A DNA stretch of 64,000 bases from CAVXGU01 sp963761615 (GCA_963761615.1 CAVXGU010000003.1:1178001-1242000); one strand, 5' to 3'; positions 17,286-25,264 are shown, counted from the stretch's first letter. The notes: generated by a model from the letters alone, not told the origin. Made by a program: numbers and translations.

Positions 17286-17417
17286 TCAGCCCTTTCGTAG
17301 CAGAACAATGATGCTGACCAACCCGGCCAACAGCGCAATCCACAGCCCGATCGCGGCGCGCGTGGCCTTACGGGCGCCCTTCTCCTCCCACCAGCTCGCT
17401 GAATGAGTGCCCTGCAC
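17286..17417 (-). CDS. Possible small membrane protein upstream of the H+-ATPase
   Basis: A 43-codon frame from a GTG at 17417 ending two bases before the ATPase start. It reads as charged residues (WWEEKGARKATR) followed by one strong membrane helix (AIGLWIALLAGLVSIIVLL) and RKG. There is no good ribosome-binding site, and the frame stays open upstream without ATG, so it might be the end of a decayed gene. Its tight junction with the pump gene makes a small accessory subunit conceivable. Confidence 0.3.
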   Translation of the reverse strand: MQGTHSASWWEEKGARKATRAAIGLWIALLAGLVSIIVLLRKG

Positions 17418-17486
17418 CGAAAACGTGAGAACGCCGACCAGGTTGAGCCCGCGTGCGCTCCGTCCGGCTCCATTCTCGCGTCCGTG

Positions 17487-18089
17487 TCATCGCAGTCCCG
17501 GCTGCGCCCAACGCGCGGCCGGGCCGGCGTTCCACAGCGTAATGACTGGCACCCTTGGGTGGTCGGGTTCGTGGCCGAGAACACTGAGCGACGCCGGGCC
17601 GAGCGCAAAATGCTGCCCTTCGATCGTCGGCATGCCGATCCAGCGCGCGGCCAGGACGCACCCGAACTGGCCGTGCGAGAACAGCGCGACGTTGCCGCTC
17701 AGGCTCAGCAGATGTGCGATGAGCCGATCGGCGCGCTCGGACACCTGCGCGGCCGTTTCGCCGCCAGGACAGCCATCCCGAAACACATTCCAGTCCGGTC
17801 GTCCCTGGCGGATGTCCACCGTGCGCCGGCCTTCGTACTCGCCGTAGTCCCATTCCTCCAGGTCCGGTTCGACCTCGGCCGCCGATCCCAGCCCGGCCAA
17901 TTCGCATGTTCGCCGCGCGCGTTGCCGGGGGCTGGTCAGCACGCGTGCAAAGTCGACCTCTCGGAGGACCGGCGCAAGGGTGCGCGCCTCGTCCTCGCCG
18001 CGCGCGGTCAACGGAATATCCGTGCGACCGGTATGCTGACCGGAGCGCGTCCACTCGGTGTCGCCGTGGCGAATCAGGTAGAGCTGCAC
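17487..18089 (-). CDS. Histidine phosphatase family protein (phosphoglycerate mutase-like)
   Basis: A 200-residue cytoplasmic phosphatase. The catalytic motif LIRHGDTEWTRSGQHTGRTD opens the protein, with SPRQRARRT, EWDYGEYEG and the second histidine in FSHGQFGCVL. The family includes dPGM-type mutases and broad sugar-phosphate phosphatases; this short form without the mutase extension is more likely a phosphatase. It overlaps the aldolase gene by 16 bases, so it belongs to the xfp-fba transcript and probably dephosphorylates a sugar phosphate of that pathway (inference). Confidence 0.88.
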   Translation of the reverse strand: MQLYLIRHGDTEWTRSGQHTGRTDIPLTARGEDEARTLAPVLREVDFARVLTSPRQRARRTCELAGLGSAAEVEPDLEEWDYGEYEGRRTVDIRQGRPDWNVFRDGCPGGETAAQVSERADRLIAHLLSLSGNVALFSHGQFGCVLAARWIGMPTIEGQHFALGPASLSVLGHEPDHPRVPVITLWNAGPAARWAQPGLR

Positions 18090-19129
18090 GAGCCTGCCAG
18101 GCGCCCTTCCATAGCGGCATCGTATTCGCCGCGAAGCGCAGCGCGATTACACTCGGCCCGGTGGAGCAGCGCGTGCTGCGCCGCCACTCGACGCGCCTCC
18201 GTGCCTCCCCAGATTCCCAGTGCCGGTCGCTGGATGGCGCGACCGAAGGAAAACGTCAACGCCCAGGGCAGTGGCGACGCCGGTGCTCTGAACCTGACAT
18301 GCATGGCATTCAAGCGAGCCGAGGCCAGTTCGCCGGATTGGCCGCCGGACAGGAACGCAATCCCGGGAACGGCGGCGGGGACGACTCGCAGGAGACAGCG
18401 CACCGTCGCGTCCGCTACTTCGTCGACAGTCGCTTGCGTGCCGCAGGTCAATCCCGGCAGCACCATGTTGGGCTTCAGGATCATCGCCTCCAGCATCACC
18501 CGCTGGATCGCGAGCTCATCGAACACTCTTCGCAGCACCTCCTCCGTGACCGCGCGGCACCGCTCCAGTGTATGCCCGCCTGCCATGAGCACTTCGGGCT
18601 CGACGATCGGGACCAGTCCGGCTTCCTGGCACAACGCGGCATAGCGAGCCAGCGCCTGCGCGTTGGCCTCGAGGCAAGCGCGGCTGGGCAAGCTGTCGCC
18701 CACCGCGATCACCGCGCGCCACTTGGCGAAACGGGCGCCCATCTGTCCGTACTTCTGGAGGCGGACCCGCAACCCGTCCAGGCCTTCGGTGATCCGTTCA
18801 CCGGGATGGCCGGCGAGGGGCTTGGCGCCGATGTCCACTTTGATGCCGGGCATGATGCCGGCATCGACGAGGACCTTGACGAAGGGGGTGCCGTCCGTCG
18901 TCGTCTGGCGGATCGTCTCGTCATAGAGGATCGCGCCGCTGATGCACGCGGCCAGATCCGGCGTGGTCACCATCAATTCCCGATAGGCGCGGCGGGCCTC
19001 CTCGGTCTGGGGAATCCCCGCCTTGGCAAAGCGCTTGTCGCAGGTGCCCTTGCTCTCGTCCATCGCGAGCAGGCCCTTGCCGCCGGCGACGAGCGCCGTG
19101 GCGGCGGCTCGAAGCCCCTGCCCGTTCAT
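18074..19129 (-). CDS. Class I fructose-bisphosphate aldolase
   Basis: A 351-residue class I (Schiff-base) aldolase. Diagnostic blocks: GKGLLAMDESKGTCDKRFAK, GAILYDETIRQ, GIMPGIKVDIGAKPL, PIVEPEVLMAGGH, the lysine in MILKPNMVLPG and GIAFLSGGQS. It splits fructose-1,6-bisphosphate, or could use sedoheptulose-bisphosphate, giving triose phosphates. The start at 19129 overlaps the phosphoketolase stop by four bases. The phosphoketolase/class I aldolase pairing suggests a dedicated route from stored glucan to acetyl phosphate and triose phosphate. Confidence 0.95.
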   Translation of the reverse strand: MNGQGLRAAATALVAGGKGLLAMDESKGTCDKRFAKAGIPQTEEARRAYRELMVTTPDLAACISGAILYDETIRQTTTDGTPFVKVLVDAGIMPGIKVDIGAKPLAGHPGERITEGLDGLRVRLQKYGQMGARFAKWRAVIAVGDSLPSRACLEANAQALARYAALCQEAGLVPIVEPEVLMAGGHTLERCRAVTEEVLRRVFDELAIQRVMLEAMILKPNMVLPGLTCGTQATVDEVADATVRCLLRVVPAAVPGIAFLSGGQSGELASARLNAMHVRFRAPASPLPWALTFSFGRAIQRPALGIWGGTEARRVAAQHALLHRAECNRAALRGEYDAAMEGRLAGSCSST

Positions 19130-21507
19130 TGCGCCGCACTCCATTTCCAGTTGCGGATTTCGGGCAGGTCCTGGCCGTGCTGGTCGATGTACTGCTTGTG
19201 TGCGATGAGCTTGTCCGCCATCGTCTGCTTCAGATAGGCGCCCTTGGCGCCCAGATGGGGCAGGCGATCGACCACGTCCTGCACCAGGTGGAACCGATCG
19301 AGATCGTTCTGGACTCGCATGTCGAACGCCGTCGTAATCGTGCCCTCCTCCTTGTAGCCGCGCACGTGCAGGTGGCGATTGGTCCGGCGGTAGGTGAGCC
19401 GATGGACGAGCCAGGGGTAGCCGTGAAAGCCGAAGATGATGTGCTTGTCCGTCGTGAAGAGCGAGTCGTAATCCCTGTCGGTCAGCCCGTGCGGGTGCTC
19501 CGTGCTCGGCTGCAGTTTCATCAGATCGACGACGTTGACCACGCGAATCTTCAGATCCGGCAGATGTGCGCGCAGGATCGACACGGCGGCCAGAATCTCC
19601 AGCGTCGGCGTGTCTCCGCAACAGGCCATCACCACGTCGGGATCGCCGCCCTGATCATTGCTGGCCCAGGGCCAGATCCCGATTCCTTCCGTGCAGTGCA
19701 CCACCGCTTCGTCCATGGTGAGCCATTGCGGAAGGGCGTGTTTACCCGCCACCACCACGTTGACGTAGTGCCGGCTGCGCAGGCAGTGGTCGAACACCGA
19801 CAGCAAACAGTTCGCGTCCGGTGGCAGATACACCCGCACGATATCGGCCTTCTTGTTGATCACGTGGTCGAGGAAGCCGGGATCCTGGTGCGTGAAGCCG
19901 TTGTGGTCCTGCTGCCAGACGTGGGAGGCGAGCAGGTAGTTCAGGGAGGCGATGTTCCGGCGCCAGGGCAGTTCCCGGGTGACCTTGAGCCACTTGGCGT
20001 GCTGGCTGAACATCGAGTCCACGATCCGAACGAAGGCTTCGTAGCAGTTGAAGAGCCCATGCCGCCCGGTGAGCAGATAGCCCTCCAGCCACCCCTCGCA
20101 CTGGTGCTCGCTGAGCATCGAGTCCAGCACGCGTCCAGCGGGCGCGAGGAACTCGTCGTTCTCGACGGTTCGCGCGTCCCACTGCCGGTTGGTGACGTCG
20201 AAGACGGCGCCCAGCAGATTCGAGACGGTTTCGTCCGGCCCGAAGACCCGGAAATTGCGCTGATCCTGATTCAGCTTCTCGACGTCACGCAGGAACGTGC
20301 CGAGGACGAGCGTGTCCTGGCCATCGACGGCGCCGGGCGACGGGACCTTCACCGCGTGGTCGTGGAAGTCCGGCATGCGCAGGTCGCGCAGCAGCACGCC
20401 GCCGTTGGTGTGCGGATTGGCGCCCATCCGGCGGTTGCCCTTCGGCGCCAGCTCGGCCAACTCGGGCCGCAGTCGGCCGTTCGCATCGAAGAGCTCGTCG
20501 GCCTTGTAGCTCTTCATCCAGCTCTCGAGCTGCGCGACATGATCGGGGTGTGCGGCATCGACGAGCAGCGGGACCTGGTGCGCCCGGAAGGTCCCCTCGA
20601 TGGGCAGGCCGTCTACGAACTTGGGTCCAGTCCAGCCCTTGGGTGTCTTGAGGACGATCATCGGCCAGCGCGGTCGAGTGGTGTCCTTCGTTTGCCGCGC
20701 GTGCTCGTGAATGCGTCGGATGTCCTCGATGACGTGGTCCAGGGTGGCGGCCATACGCTGGTGCATCCCGTCCGGCTCGTCGCCTTCCACGAAGTACGGC
20801 GTCCAGCCGCAGCCTCGGAGGAACTGCTCCAGTTCCTCGTGTTCGATGCGGGCCAGCACGGTCGGGTTGCTGATCTTGTAGCCGTTGAGGTGCAGGATGG
20901 GCAGCACGGCTCCGTCCGTGATCGGGTCGAGCAGCTTGTTGGACTGCCAGGCGGTCGCGAGGGGGCCGGTTTCTGCTTCGCCGTCGCCGATGACGCACGC
21001 CACAATCAGATCGGGATTGTCGAACGCGGCCCCGAACGCATGGCTCAATGAGTACCCCAGCTCGCCCCCCTCGTGAATCGAGCCCGGCGTCGTCGGCGCC
21101 ACGTGGCTGGAAATCCCGCCGGGAAACGAGAACTGCTTGAAGAGCTTCTTCAGGCCGGCTTCGTCCTGGCTGACGTTCGGATAGATCTCGCTCCAGGTGC
21201 CCTCGAGGTACACGTTGCCCACAATCGCCGGGCCGCCGTGACCGGGGCCGGCGATGTAGAACATGTCCAGGTCGTATTGCGTGATGACCCGGTTCAAATG
21301 GACGTAGATGAAGTTCTGGCCCGGCGTCGTGCCCCAGTGTCCGACGACCAGCGGTTTCACGTGCGCGAGTGTCAGCGGCTCTTTCAGCAGCGGATTGTCG
21401 TACAGGTAGATTTGGCCGACCGACACGTAGTTGGCAGCCCGCCAGTACGCGTCCATCCTGTGGAGGAGGTCAGGCGTCAGGGGAGTCGGCGGCAGGTGAT
21501 CTCTCAT
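19126..21507 (-). CDS. xfp: Phosphoketolase (xylulose-5-P / fructose-6-P)
   Basis: A 793-residue TPP enzyme, full length for the family, cleaving fructose-6-phosphate or xylulose-5-phosphate to acetyl phosphate plus erythrose-4-P or glyceraldehyde-3-P. Seen: LLKEPLTLAHVKPLVVGHWG, YIAGPGHGGPAIVGN, TTPGSIHEGGELGYSLSHAF, GDGEAETGPLATAWQSNK, HLNGYKISNPT, EGWLEGYLLTGRHGLFNCYE and WRQDH-type residues near ASHVWQQDHNGF. It heads a minus-strand run with fba and the phosphatase. Its ATG overlaps the stop codon of a MacB/FtsX remnant. A weak island dyad is about 105 bp upstream. Confidence 0.96.
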   Translation of the reverse strand: MRDHLPPTPLTPDLLHRMDAYWRAANYVSVGQIYLYDNPLLKEPLTLAHVKPLVVGHWGTTPGQNFIYVHLNRVITQYDLDMFYIAGPGHGGPAIVGNVYLEGTWSEIYPNVSQDEAGLKKLFKQFSFPGGISSHVAPTTPGSIHEGGELGYSLSHAFGAAFDNPDLIVACVIGDGEAETGPLATAWQSNKLLDPITDGAVLPILHLNGYKISNPTVLARIEHEELEQFLRGCGWTPYFVEGDEPDGMHQRMAATLDHVIEDIRRIHEHARQTKDTTRPRWPMIVLKTPKGWTGPKFVDGLPIEGTFRAHQVPLLVDAAHPDHVAQLESWMKSYKADELFDANGRLRPELAELAPKGNRRMGANPHTNGGVLLRDLRMPDFHDHAVKVPSPGAVDGQDTLVLGTFLRDVEKLNQDQRNFRVFGPDETVSNLLGAVFDVTNRQWDARTVENDEFLAPAGRVLDSMLSEHQCEGWLEGYLLTGRHGLFNCYEAFVRIVDSMFSQHAKWLKVTRELPWRRNIASLNYLLASHVWQQDHNGFTHQDPGFLDHVINKKADIVRVYLPPDANCLLSVFDHCLRSRHYVNVVVAGKHALPQWLTMDEAVVHCTEGIGIWPWASNDQGGDPDVVMACCGDTPTLEILAAVSILRAHLPDLKIRVVNVVDLMKLQPSTEHPHGLTDRDYDSLFTTDKHIIFGFHGYPWLVHRLTYRRTNRHLHVRGYKEEGTITTAFDMRVQNDLDRFHLVQDVVDRLPHLGAKGAYLKQTMADKLIAHKQYIDQHGQDLPEIRNWKWSAAQ

Positions 21508-21599
21508 TCGGACCTCAAGGTTTCGATCGGATCGAGGAAGGCCGCTTTTCTCGCCGGGTAGTAGCCAAAGCCGATCCCGACGAGGGCGCGTAAGCTTCC
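21504..21599 (-). pseudogene. Last ~26 codons of a MacB/FtsX-type ABC permease
   Basis: Minus-strand frame reading ALVGIGFGYYPARKAAFLDP then IETLRSE and TGA at 21506-21504. The GxGxGYYPARKAxxLDPIExLR block is the conserved extreme C-terminus of MacB-family FtsX permeases. An in-frame stop lies just upstream, so only this tail remains. Its stop overlaps the phosphoketolase ATG, so the island boundary cuts an ABC transporter gene here. The rest of the permease is not in this window. Confidence 0.75.
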
Positions 21600-21611
21600 C
21601 CGTCAAGTAGA

Positions 21612-21629
21612 CAGCGCGAAAGTGGACTT
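21612..21629. promoter_or_regulatory. Degenerate island dyad upstream of xfp
   Basis: On the minus strand AAGTCCACTTTCGCGCTG: a good left half (GTCCACTT) with a poor right half. It ends 105 bp upstream of the xfp ATG, within the usual distance for the set. Confidence 0.25.
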
Positions 21630-21818
21630 TCCGGGCGATGTGGGCCTCGGCAGAAAGGTGAGGGGCGGCACCCGGCCGAGGCTGTCGTGAGTCGGGGGCG
21701 CTTGGGAGTCGGTACGACCGGGACCGGGCGGAATGCAGGAGTCGGATTTGCAGCTCGAACGGGCGTGTCGGTCGTTCGATCCTGCTGGTCGAGTATGCCG
21801 GACGACGCCCGTCGGCGG

Positions 21819-21836
21819 CTGTGTCGTTGTGCACAC
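21819..21836. promoter_or_regulatory. Island dyad site between xfp and csbD-like gene
   Basis: CTGTGTCGTTGTGCACAC, with a strong right half (GTTGTGCACA). It is 312 bp upstream of xfp and just past the 3' end of the CsbD gene, so its target is uncertain. Confidence 0.35.
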
Positions 21837-21860
21837 CGGCACGACCGATTCGGGCCCACG

Positions 21861-22067
21861 TCACCGCTTCACGGCCTTGCGGACGCGGGACATCGCGTCG
21901 CTGGCCTTGTGCCCGATCCGGCCGACAGCGGCCTCGACCTTGCCCGCGGTCACGTCCGCCCGGCCCTCGGCCTTGAGGTGGTTGTCACGGGTCACCGCGG
22001 CGACCGCCTGCTTGACCTTGCCCTTCGCCTGATCGACGTTCCCTCGACGCTCCTTGCTGTTCCACAT
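21861..22067 (-). CDS. CsbD family stress protein
   Basis: A 68-residue hydrophilic protein with the CsbD signature near the N-terminus (MWNSKERRGNVDQAKGKVKQ) and a second repeat-like block (LKAEGRADVTAGKVEAAVGR). CsbD-like proteins are small, abundant stress-induced proteins of unknown mechanism (sigma-B regulon in Bacillus). GGAGG is placed correctly before the ATG at 22067. An island dyad lies 73 bp upstream of the start. Confidence 0.88.
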   Translation of the reverse strand: MWNSKERRGNVDQAKGKVKQAVAAVTRDNHLKAEGRADVTAGKVEAAVGRIGHKASDAMSRVRKAVKR

Positions 22068-22139
22068 GTGAGGCCTCCATGCGCAGCGATGCGTCGCACC
22101 CTGCGTCGGGGCCAGCATGGCATCCGGCCGGGGATCGCG

Positions 22140-22157
22140 GTGTACACAAGCGCACAG
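22140..22157. promoter_or_regulatory. Island dyad site upstream of csbD-like gene
   Basis: GTGTACACAAGCGCACAG matches the dyad at most positions. It is 73 bp upstream of the CsbD start (minus) and 112 bp upstream of the LecA-like gene (plus), so it could serve either or both divergent genes. Confidence 0.5.
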
Positions 22158-22268
22158 CCGCGCGTGCCGGTCGAACGGCCGTGCCCGGTGTGCCGTTCGG
22201 GACAGTCCGCCGATCGGCGGTCGCCGTACGCTGACACTCGAAGATCGTCCACGAAGGGGAGGCAGCTG

Positions 22269-23150
22269 ATGCATCGTCGATTCACGTCCGGAAGTGTGCT
22301 CGTCCTGATGGTCGCGCTGGTCGCATCGGTCGCGGTGTCGGTGCGGGCCGCCAGCGAGCGAGCGACGTTCATCCTCACCAACGGTGACCGGATCAGCGGG
22401 CCCGTCGTGTTTCATGGCCGGTCGCGCGAGAACCTGGTCGACGGCTACATGAGCCTGGGTGCCGAGAACGGCAGGGAGCGATCCGTTCCGGTCGACCAGG
22501 TCGCCGTCATCGACTTCGTCGGCGGCCGCCCTCAGCGCGCGGAACTCCAGGCGCTGCCCTTCGACAGCAGGACGCAGGTCCTGGCCCTGAGAAACGGCTC
22601 GATGCAGCCGGGGACGTTCGTCAACATGCTCGGCGGCGACACCCTCGTCTGGCAGAGTCCGAGAGGGCAGCGCCGGCGGTACGCGATTCGCGATGTCAGC
22701 CGCGTGTACTTGAACCTGGAGAGCGCCCGCGCCGTGTGGGACGTCCGAGGAGGACGTGATCGGAACGGGCCGCCAGTCGCGTTCCGTGGGACGTCGGACG
22801 CTGACGCGATCCGCGTCGAGGCGAGTCAGCCCTGGACCGAGACCGGAGTCATCGTGAGGCGGGGGGATCGCCTCGCCTTCTTCGCGACGGGCGAGATCAG
22901 GTTTTCACGGGATTCCGGGGCCGCCGCCGGACCCGACGGGAACGGGAGGACGAGGAGCGCCGGCTATCCGGTGTCCGCGATGTCGCTCGGCGGTTTGATC
23001 GGACAGGTCGGTAACAGTGCGCCGTTTCCTATCGGATCGAACACGCGGCCGATCGCGATGCCGGCCGACGGGCGCCTCAGGCTCGGCGTCAACGACAACG
23101 AGCGGAACGACAACAGCGGGTACTTTGCGGTGGTCATTACGAGGCCGTAG
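22269..23150 (+). CDS. Secreted protein with C-terminal LecA/PA-IL-like domain
   Basis: A 293-residue secreted protein. The signal peptide spans about residues 1-29 (SVLVLMVALVASVAVSVRA). A first domain (about 30-150; ATFILTNGDRISGPVVFHGR) is followed by a C-terminal domain with the PA-I galactophilic lectin pattern: TETGVIVRRGDRLAFFATGE, SLGGLIGQVGNSAPFPIG and RLRLGVNDNERNDNSGYFAV. LecA-like domains bind sugars with calcium, and these Asp/Asn residues fit that. Start: ATG 22269 preceded by a purine-rich stretch containing AAGGGGAGG. Sugar specificity cannot be read. Confidence 0.82.
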   Translation: MHRRFTSGSVLVLMVALVASVAVSVRAASERATFILTNGDRISGPVVFHGRSRENLVDGYMSLGAENGRERSVPVDQVAVIDFVGGRPQRAELQALPFDSRTQVLALRNGSMQPGTFVNMLGGDTLVWQSPRGQRRRYAIRDVSRVYLNLESARAVWDVRGGRDRNGPPVAFRGTSDADAIRVEASQPWTETGVIVRRGDRLAFFATGEIRFSRDSGAAAGPDGNGRTRSAGYPVSAMSLGGLIGQVGNSAPFPIGSNTRPIAMPADGRLRLGVNDNERNDNSGYFAVVITRP

Positions 23151-23190
23151 CGGACGGGATCCGCCAGCGGTTCACCTGGAGTACGGACAC

Positions 23191-23523
23191 ATGGAGCGCA
23201 CGCAGATGGACGAATCACCGCAGGAGCGTCGAACGCACGGATTCACGATCGGATTCCTGGCCGGGACGGCCGTTGGCGCCGGCCTGACCCTCTGGCTGGC
23301 CCCGCGGGTCGCGGCGGAAGTGTGCGACAGCATGACCGATGCAGCGCGACGCTTGGGGAAGCGCGCGTCCGACCGGTATCAGCGGGCCAGCAGGCAGGCC
23401 GGCGAAGCTGCCAATGAGCTCACCCGGAAGGGCTTGGGCGTCCGGGACGACGTCGCCGGGGCCGTGGCGCGAGGCGCCCACGAGGTGGAGCGTTACGCCA
23501 CGTCCGTCAGGACCTCGCCCTGA
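23191..23523 (+). CDS. YtxH-like membrane protein
   Basis: A 110-residue protein with one membrane segment close to the N-terminus (FTIGFLAGTAVGAGLTLWLA) followed by a long Ala/Arg-rich amphipathic helix (CDSMTDAARRLGKRASDRYQ and onward). This is the YtxH/gas-vesicle-like small stress protein layout. An ATG at 23206 (MDESP) is an alternative start; 23191 is preferred because GGAG lies about 10 bases upstream. Function is unknown; members are usually stress-induced. Confidence 0.75.
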   Translation: MERTQMDESPQERRTHGFTIGFLAGTAVGAGLTLWLAPRVAAEVCDSMTDAARRLGKRASDRYQRASRQAGEAANELTRKGLGVRDDVAGAVARGAHEVERYATSVRTSP

Positions 23524-23528
23524 CGGCA

Positions 23529-23565
23529 GACGGGGAGGCAGTTCGCGCCGGCTGCCGTCCCCGTC
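23529..23565. terminator. Hairpin between convergent genes
   Basis: Arms at 23529-23541 and 23552-23565 pair over 13 bases with one bulge (GACGGGGaGGCAG against CTGCCgTCCCCGTC). It lies between the convergent genes ending at 23523 (+) and 23578 (-). There is no T-run, as in many GC-rich terminators. Confidence 0.5.
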
Positions 23566-23577
23566 CCGTGGAACGCG

Positions 23578-23775
23578 CTACTCGGACTCCTCGCGATCGA
23601 GGAGGCGCCGCTGCAGCCACGCCATGTGGATCGGCTGCAGGCGGGTGGTCCGGCGGTTTGGATCGCCGTCACAACGGAACACGTGCGCGCGCCGGGGCAA
23701 ATCTGCCGGATCGGGTTCCGCCAAGAGCTTGACGAACGCGTCCAGACAGGCCGAGTCGAGTGGTTGCAGCATCAT
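23578..23775 (-). CDS. Small protein of unknown function
   Basis: A 65-residue frame starting MMLQPLDSACLDAFVKLLAE, then PDPADLPRRAHVFRCDGDPN and an Arg-rich end (WLQRRLLDREESE). AAGGAG sits at the right distance from the ATG at 23775, which supports translation. No family is recognised. It is divergent from the DksA-like gene, and both are equally far (about 102 bp) from the dyad at 23877-23894. Confidence 0.55.
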   Translation of the reverse strand: MMLQPLDSACLDAFVKLLAEPDPADLPRRAHVFRCDGDPNRRTTRLQPIHMAWLQRRLLDREESE

Positions 23776-23876
23776 GAGTTCTCCTTGCCGTCCGAGTGCC
23801 TCACCTCGCGCCAGTGAGGTACGGCGAGTGCGCGTCTCGCACTCGAGAGGACTGTACGCAGGCGGCCCGGAAGAGG

Positions 23877-23894
23877 CTGTTCCGGATTGCACAA
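23877..23894. promoter_or_regulatory. Island dyad centred between two divergent genes
   Basis: CTGTTCCGGATTGCACAA, 102 bp from the start at 23775 (minus) and 102 bp from the start at 23996 (plus). It shares TCCGGATTG with the dyad in front of the crp-like gene. Confidence 0.5.
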
Positions 23895-23995
23895 CTCCTT
23901 TGTTTCAAGGCAGAAGGCGTTGGAGGGCGTGTGCTGAATGGCACAGATGCGGGCGGCAGGCCTGGGGCATGCTGCTTTACACCAAGGAGTCGACG

Positions 23996-24418
23996 ATGAC
24001 GGAGATCGCCACGAGGAAGGCCTGCTTGCGCGACATTCTGCTCGGCCGCCGACGTGAGTTGCAGGCAGACGTCACGCACCGCGTCCGCCAGGCTCGAACC
24101 GACCGGCCGAACGATGTACGGGACGAAGTCGACGACTCGGAGGCGTACCTCTCGGACGACGTCGAGTTCGCGCTGCTTCAGATGAAAGCGGAAACCATGA
24201 GCCGCATCGATGAGGCGCTTGGCCGACTCGCGGCGGGCGACTATGGCCGCTGCTCCGGGTGCGCTGGCGAGATCGCGGAGTCGCGGCTCCGGGCACTGCC
24301 GTTCGCGGTGCGGTGCACGAAATGTGAACAGGGACGCGAGCAGGGGCTCGCGCGCGCGCGGCGGATCTCCCAACAGAACGCCGGCCTCTCGCTCCTCTCG
24401 AACCTGCTGACGCCCTGA
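23996..24418 (+). CDS. DksA/TraR-family zinc-finger protein
   Basis: A 140-residue protein of the DksA/TraR family, whose members bind in the RNA polymerase secondary channel. An N-terminal helical part carries an acidic block (DEVDDSEAYLSDD) near residues 43-55. The C4 zinc finger uses C86, C89, C107 and C110 (GRCSGCAGEIAESRLRALPF; RCTKCEQ). The start ATG 23996 has AAGGAGT in front. Whether it keeps DksA activity or is only a zinc-finger relative cannot be decided by eye. The convergent hairpin at 24440-24471 ends the transcript. Confidence 0.85.
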   Translation: MTEIATRKACLRDILLGRRRELQADVTHRVRQARTDRPNDVRDEVDDSEAYLSDDVEFALLQMKAETMSRIDEALGRLAAGDYGRCSGCAGEIAESRLRALPFAVRCTKCEQGREQGLARARRISQQNAGLSLLSNLLTP

Positions 24419-24439
24419 CGGGCGGTCGCGACACGCCCA

Positions 24440-24471
24440 CATGAGGGGGCCGCCACAGCGGTCCCCTCATG
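24440..24471. terminator. Strong bidirectional hairpin
   Basis: A 14-bp stem (24440-24453 with 24458-24471; one G-T pair) and a 4-base loop, placed between two convergent genes ending at 24418 and 24481. It probably terminates both. Confidence 0.65.
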
Positions 24472-24480
24472 CCTGCGGCC

Positions 24481-25164
24481 TCAGCGCTCGACGGTCTCCG
24501 GCAGGGGTTCGGCGACGTCGACGACCTGGGGTACGACGGCGCGCTTGGTCGCCGCCGCGTTCGCGACCTCCACGACCTTCACGACCTCCGCGGGCTCGCC
24601 GTGCACGACGCGCTCGGTCGGCCAATCCGTATTGGCAAAGTCGCCCTTGGTCTCACCAGTCGACGAAATGTCCTCGGCGCCCGTCTGCTCGAGAACCTGC
24701 TTGGCCTTGGTCCGCCACTCCGCGTCATCCGCGTGGACCGAGAGCAGGATCCCGCCCTTTCTGAGCCGGCCCTCGTAGCGCTTCGCCTGATACTCCGGAA
24801 TGCCCAGTCCGATGAGCGCCCCGGCCGTGCCGCCAATGGCGCCGCCGGCGCCGATCCCGGCAAGCGCGGCTACGATGGGCCCTGCGGCGATGAACGGCCC
24901 CATGCCGGGGATCGCGAGCATCCCGATGCCCGCCAGCCATCCGAGCGCGCCGCCGATGGCCGCGCCGGTCCCGCCTCCCGCGACGGCGCCCTCCGCCGAC
25001 TTCGAGCCCTTCGTGTGGGCGAACTCCTTCGAGCCGACGTTCTGCGGAAACAGGACGGAGATGTCGGTGTTCCGAAACCCCTTCATGCGCAACGTGTCGA
25101 CGGCGGCGTCCGCGCTTTCGTGACTGGGGTACACGCCGAATACTGCGGTGTTCTTGCCAGACAT
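24481..25164 (-). CDS. YflT/general-stress-type protein with glycine-rich membrane core (paralogue 2)
   Basis: A 227-residue protein. The N-terminal half-domain is FGVYPSHESADAAVDTLRMK with GFRNTDISVLFP; then comes a long glycine-zipper hairpin (GAAIGGALGWLAGIGMLAIP; GPFIAAGPIVAALAGIGAGG) and a cytoplasmic tail (KRYEGRLRKGGILLSVHADD...). It shares the IPGxGPxxAAGPxVA block with the protein at 10956-11525. AGGAGG precedes the ATG at 25164, and a near-perfect island dyad lies 83 bp upstream. It is probably a membrane stress protein; molecular function is unknown. Confidence 0.8.
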   Translation of the reverse strand: MSGKNTAVFGVYPSHESADAAVDTLRMKGFRNTDISVLFPQNVGSKEFAHTKGSKSAEGAVAGGGTGAAIGGALGWLAGIGMLAIPGMGPFIAAGPIVAALAGIGAGGAIGGTAGALIGLGIPEYQAKRYEGRLRKGGILLSVHADDAEWRTKAKQVLEQTGAEDISSTGETKGDFANTDWPTERVVHGEPAEVVKVVEVANAAATKRAVVPQVVDVAEPLPETVER

Positions 25165-25246
25165 ATCGCCTCCTCTGATCAACGACCAACCCACCCGGAT
25201 CCGCCGGCGTGAGGTCCACGACGCTACCCGCACGGACCGGGTCGTG

Positions 25247-25264
25247 CTGTCCACAAGTGGACAC
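25247..25264. promoter_or_regulatory. Island dyad upstream of stress paralogue 2
   Basis: CTGTCCACAAGTGGACAC: TGTCCAC and GTGGACA are an exact 7-bp inverted repeat around AA. It is the most symmetric copy, 83 bp upstream of the start at 25164. Confidence 0.6.
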
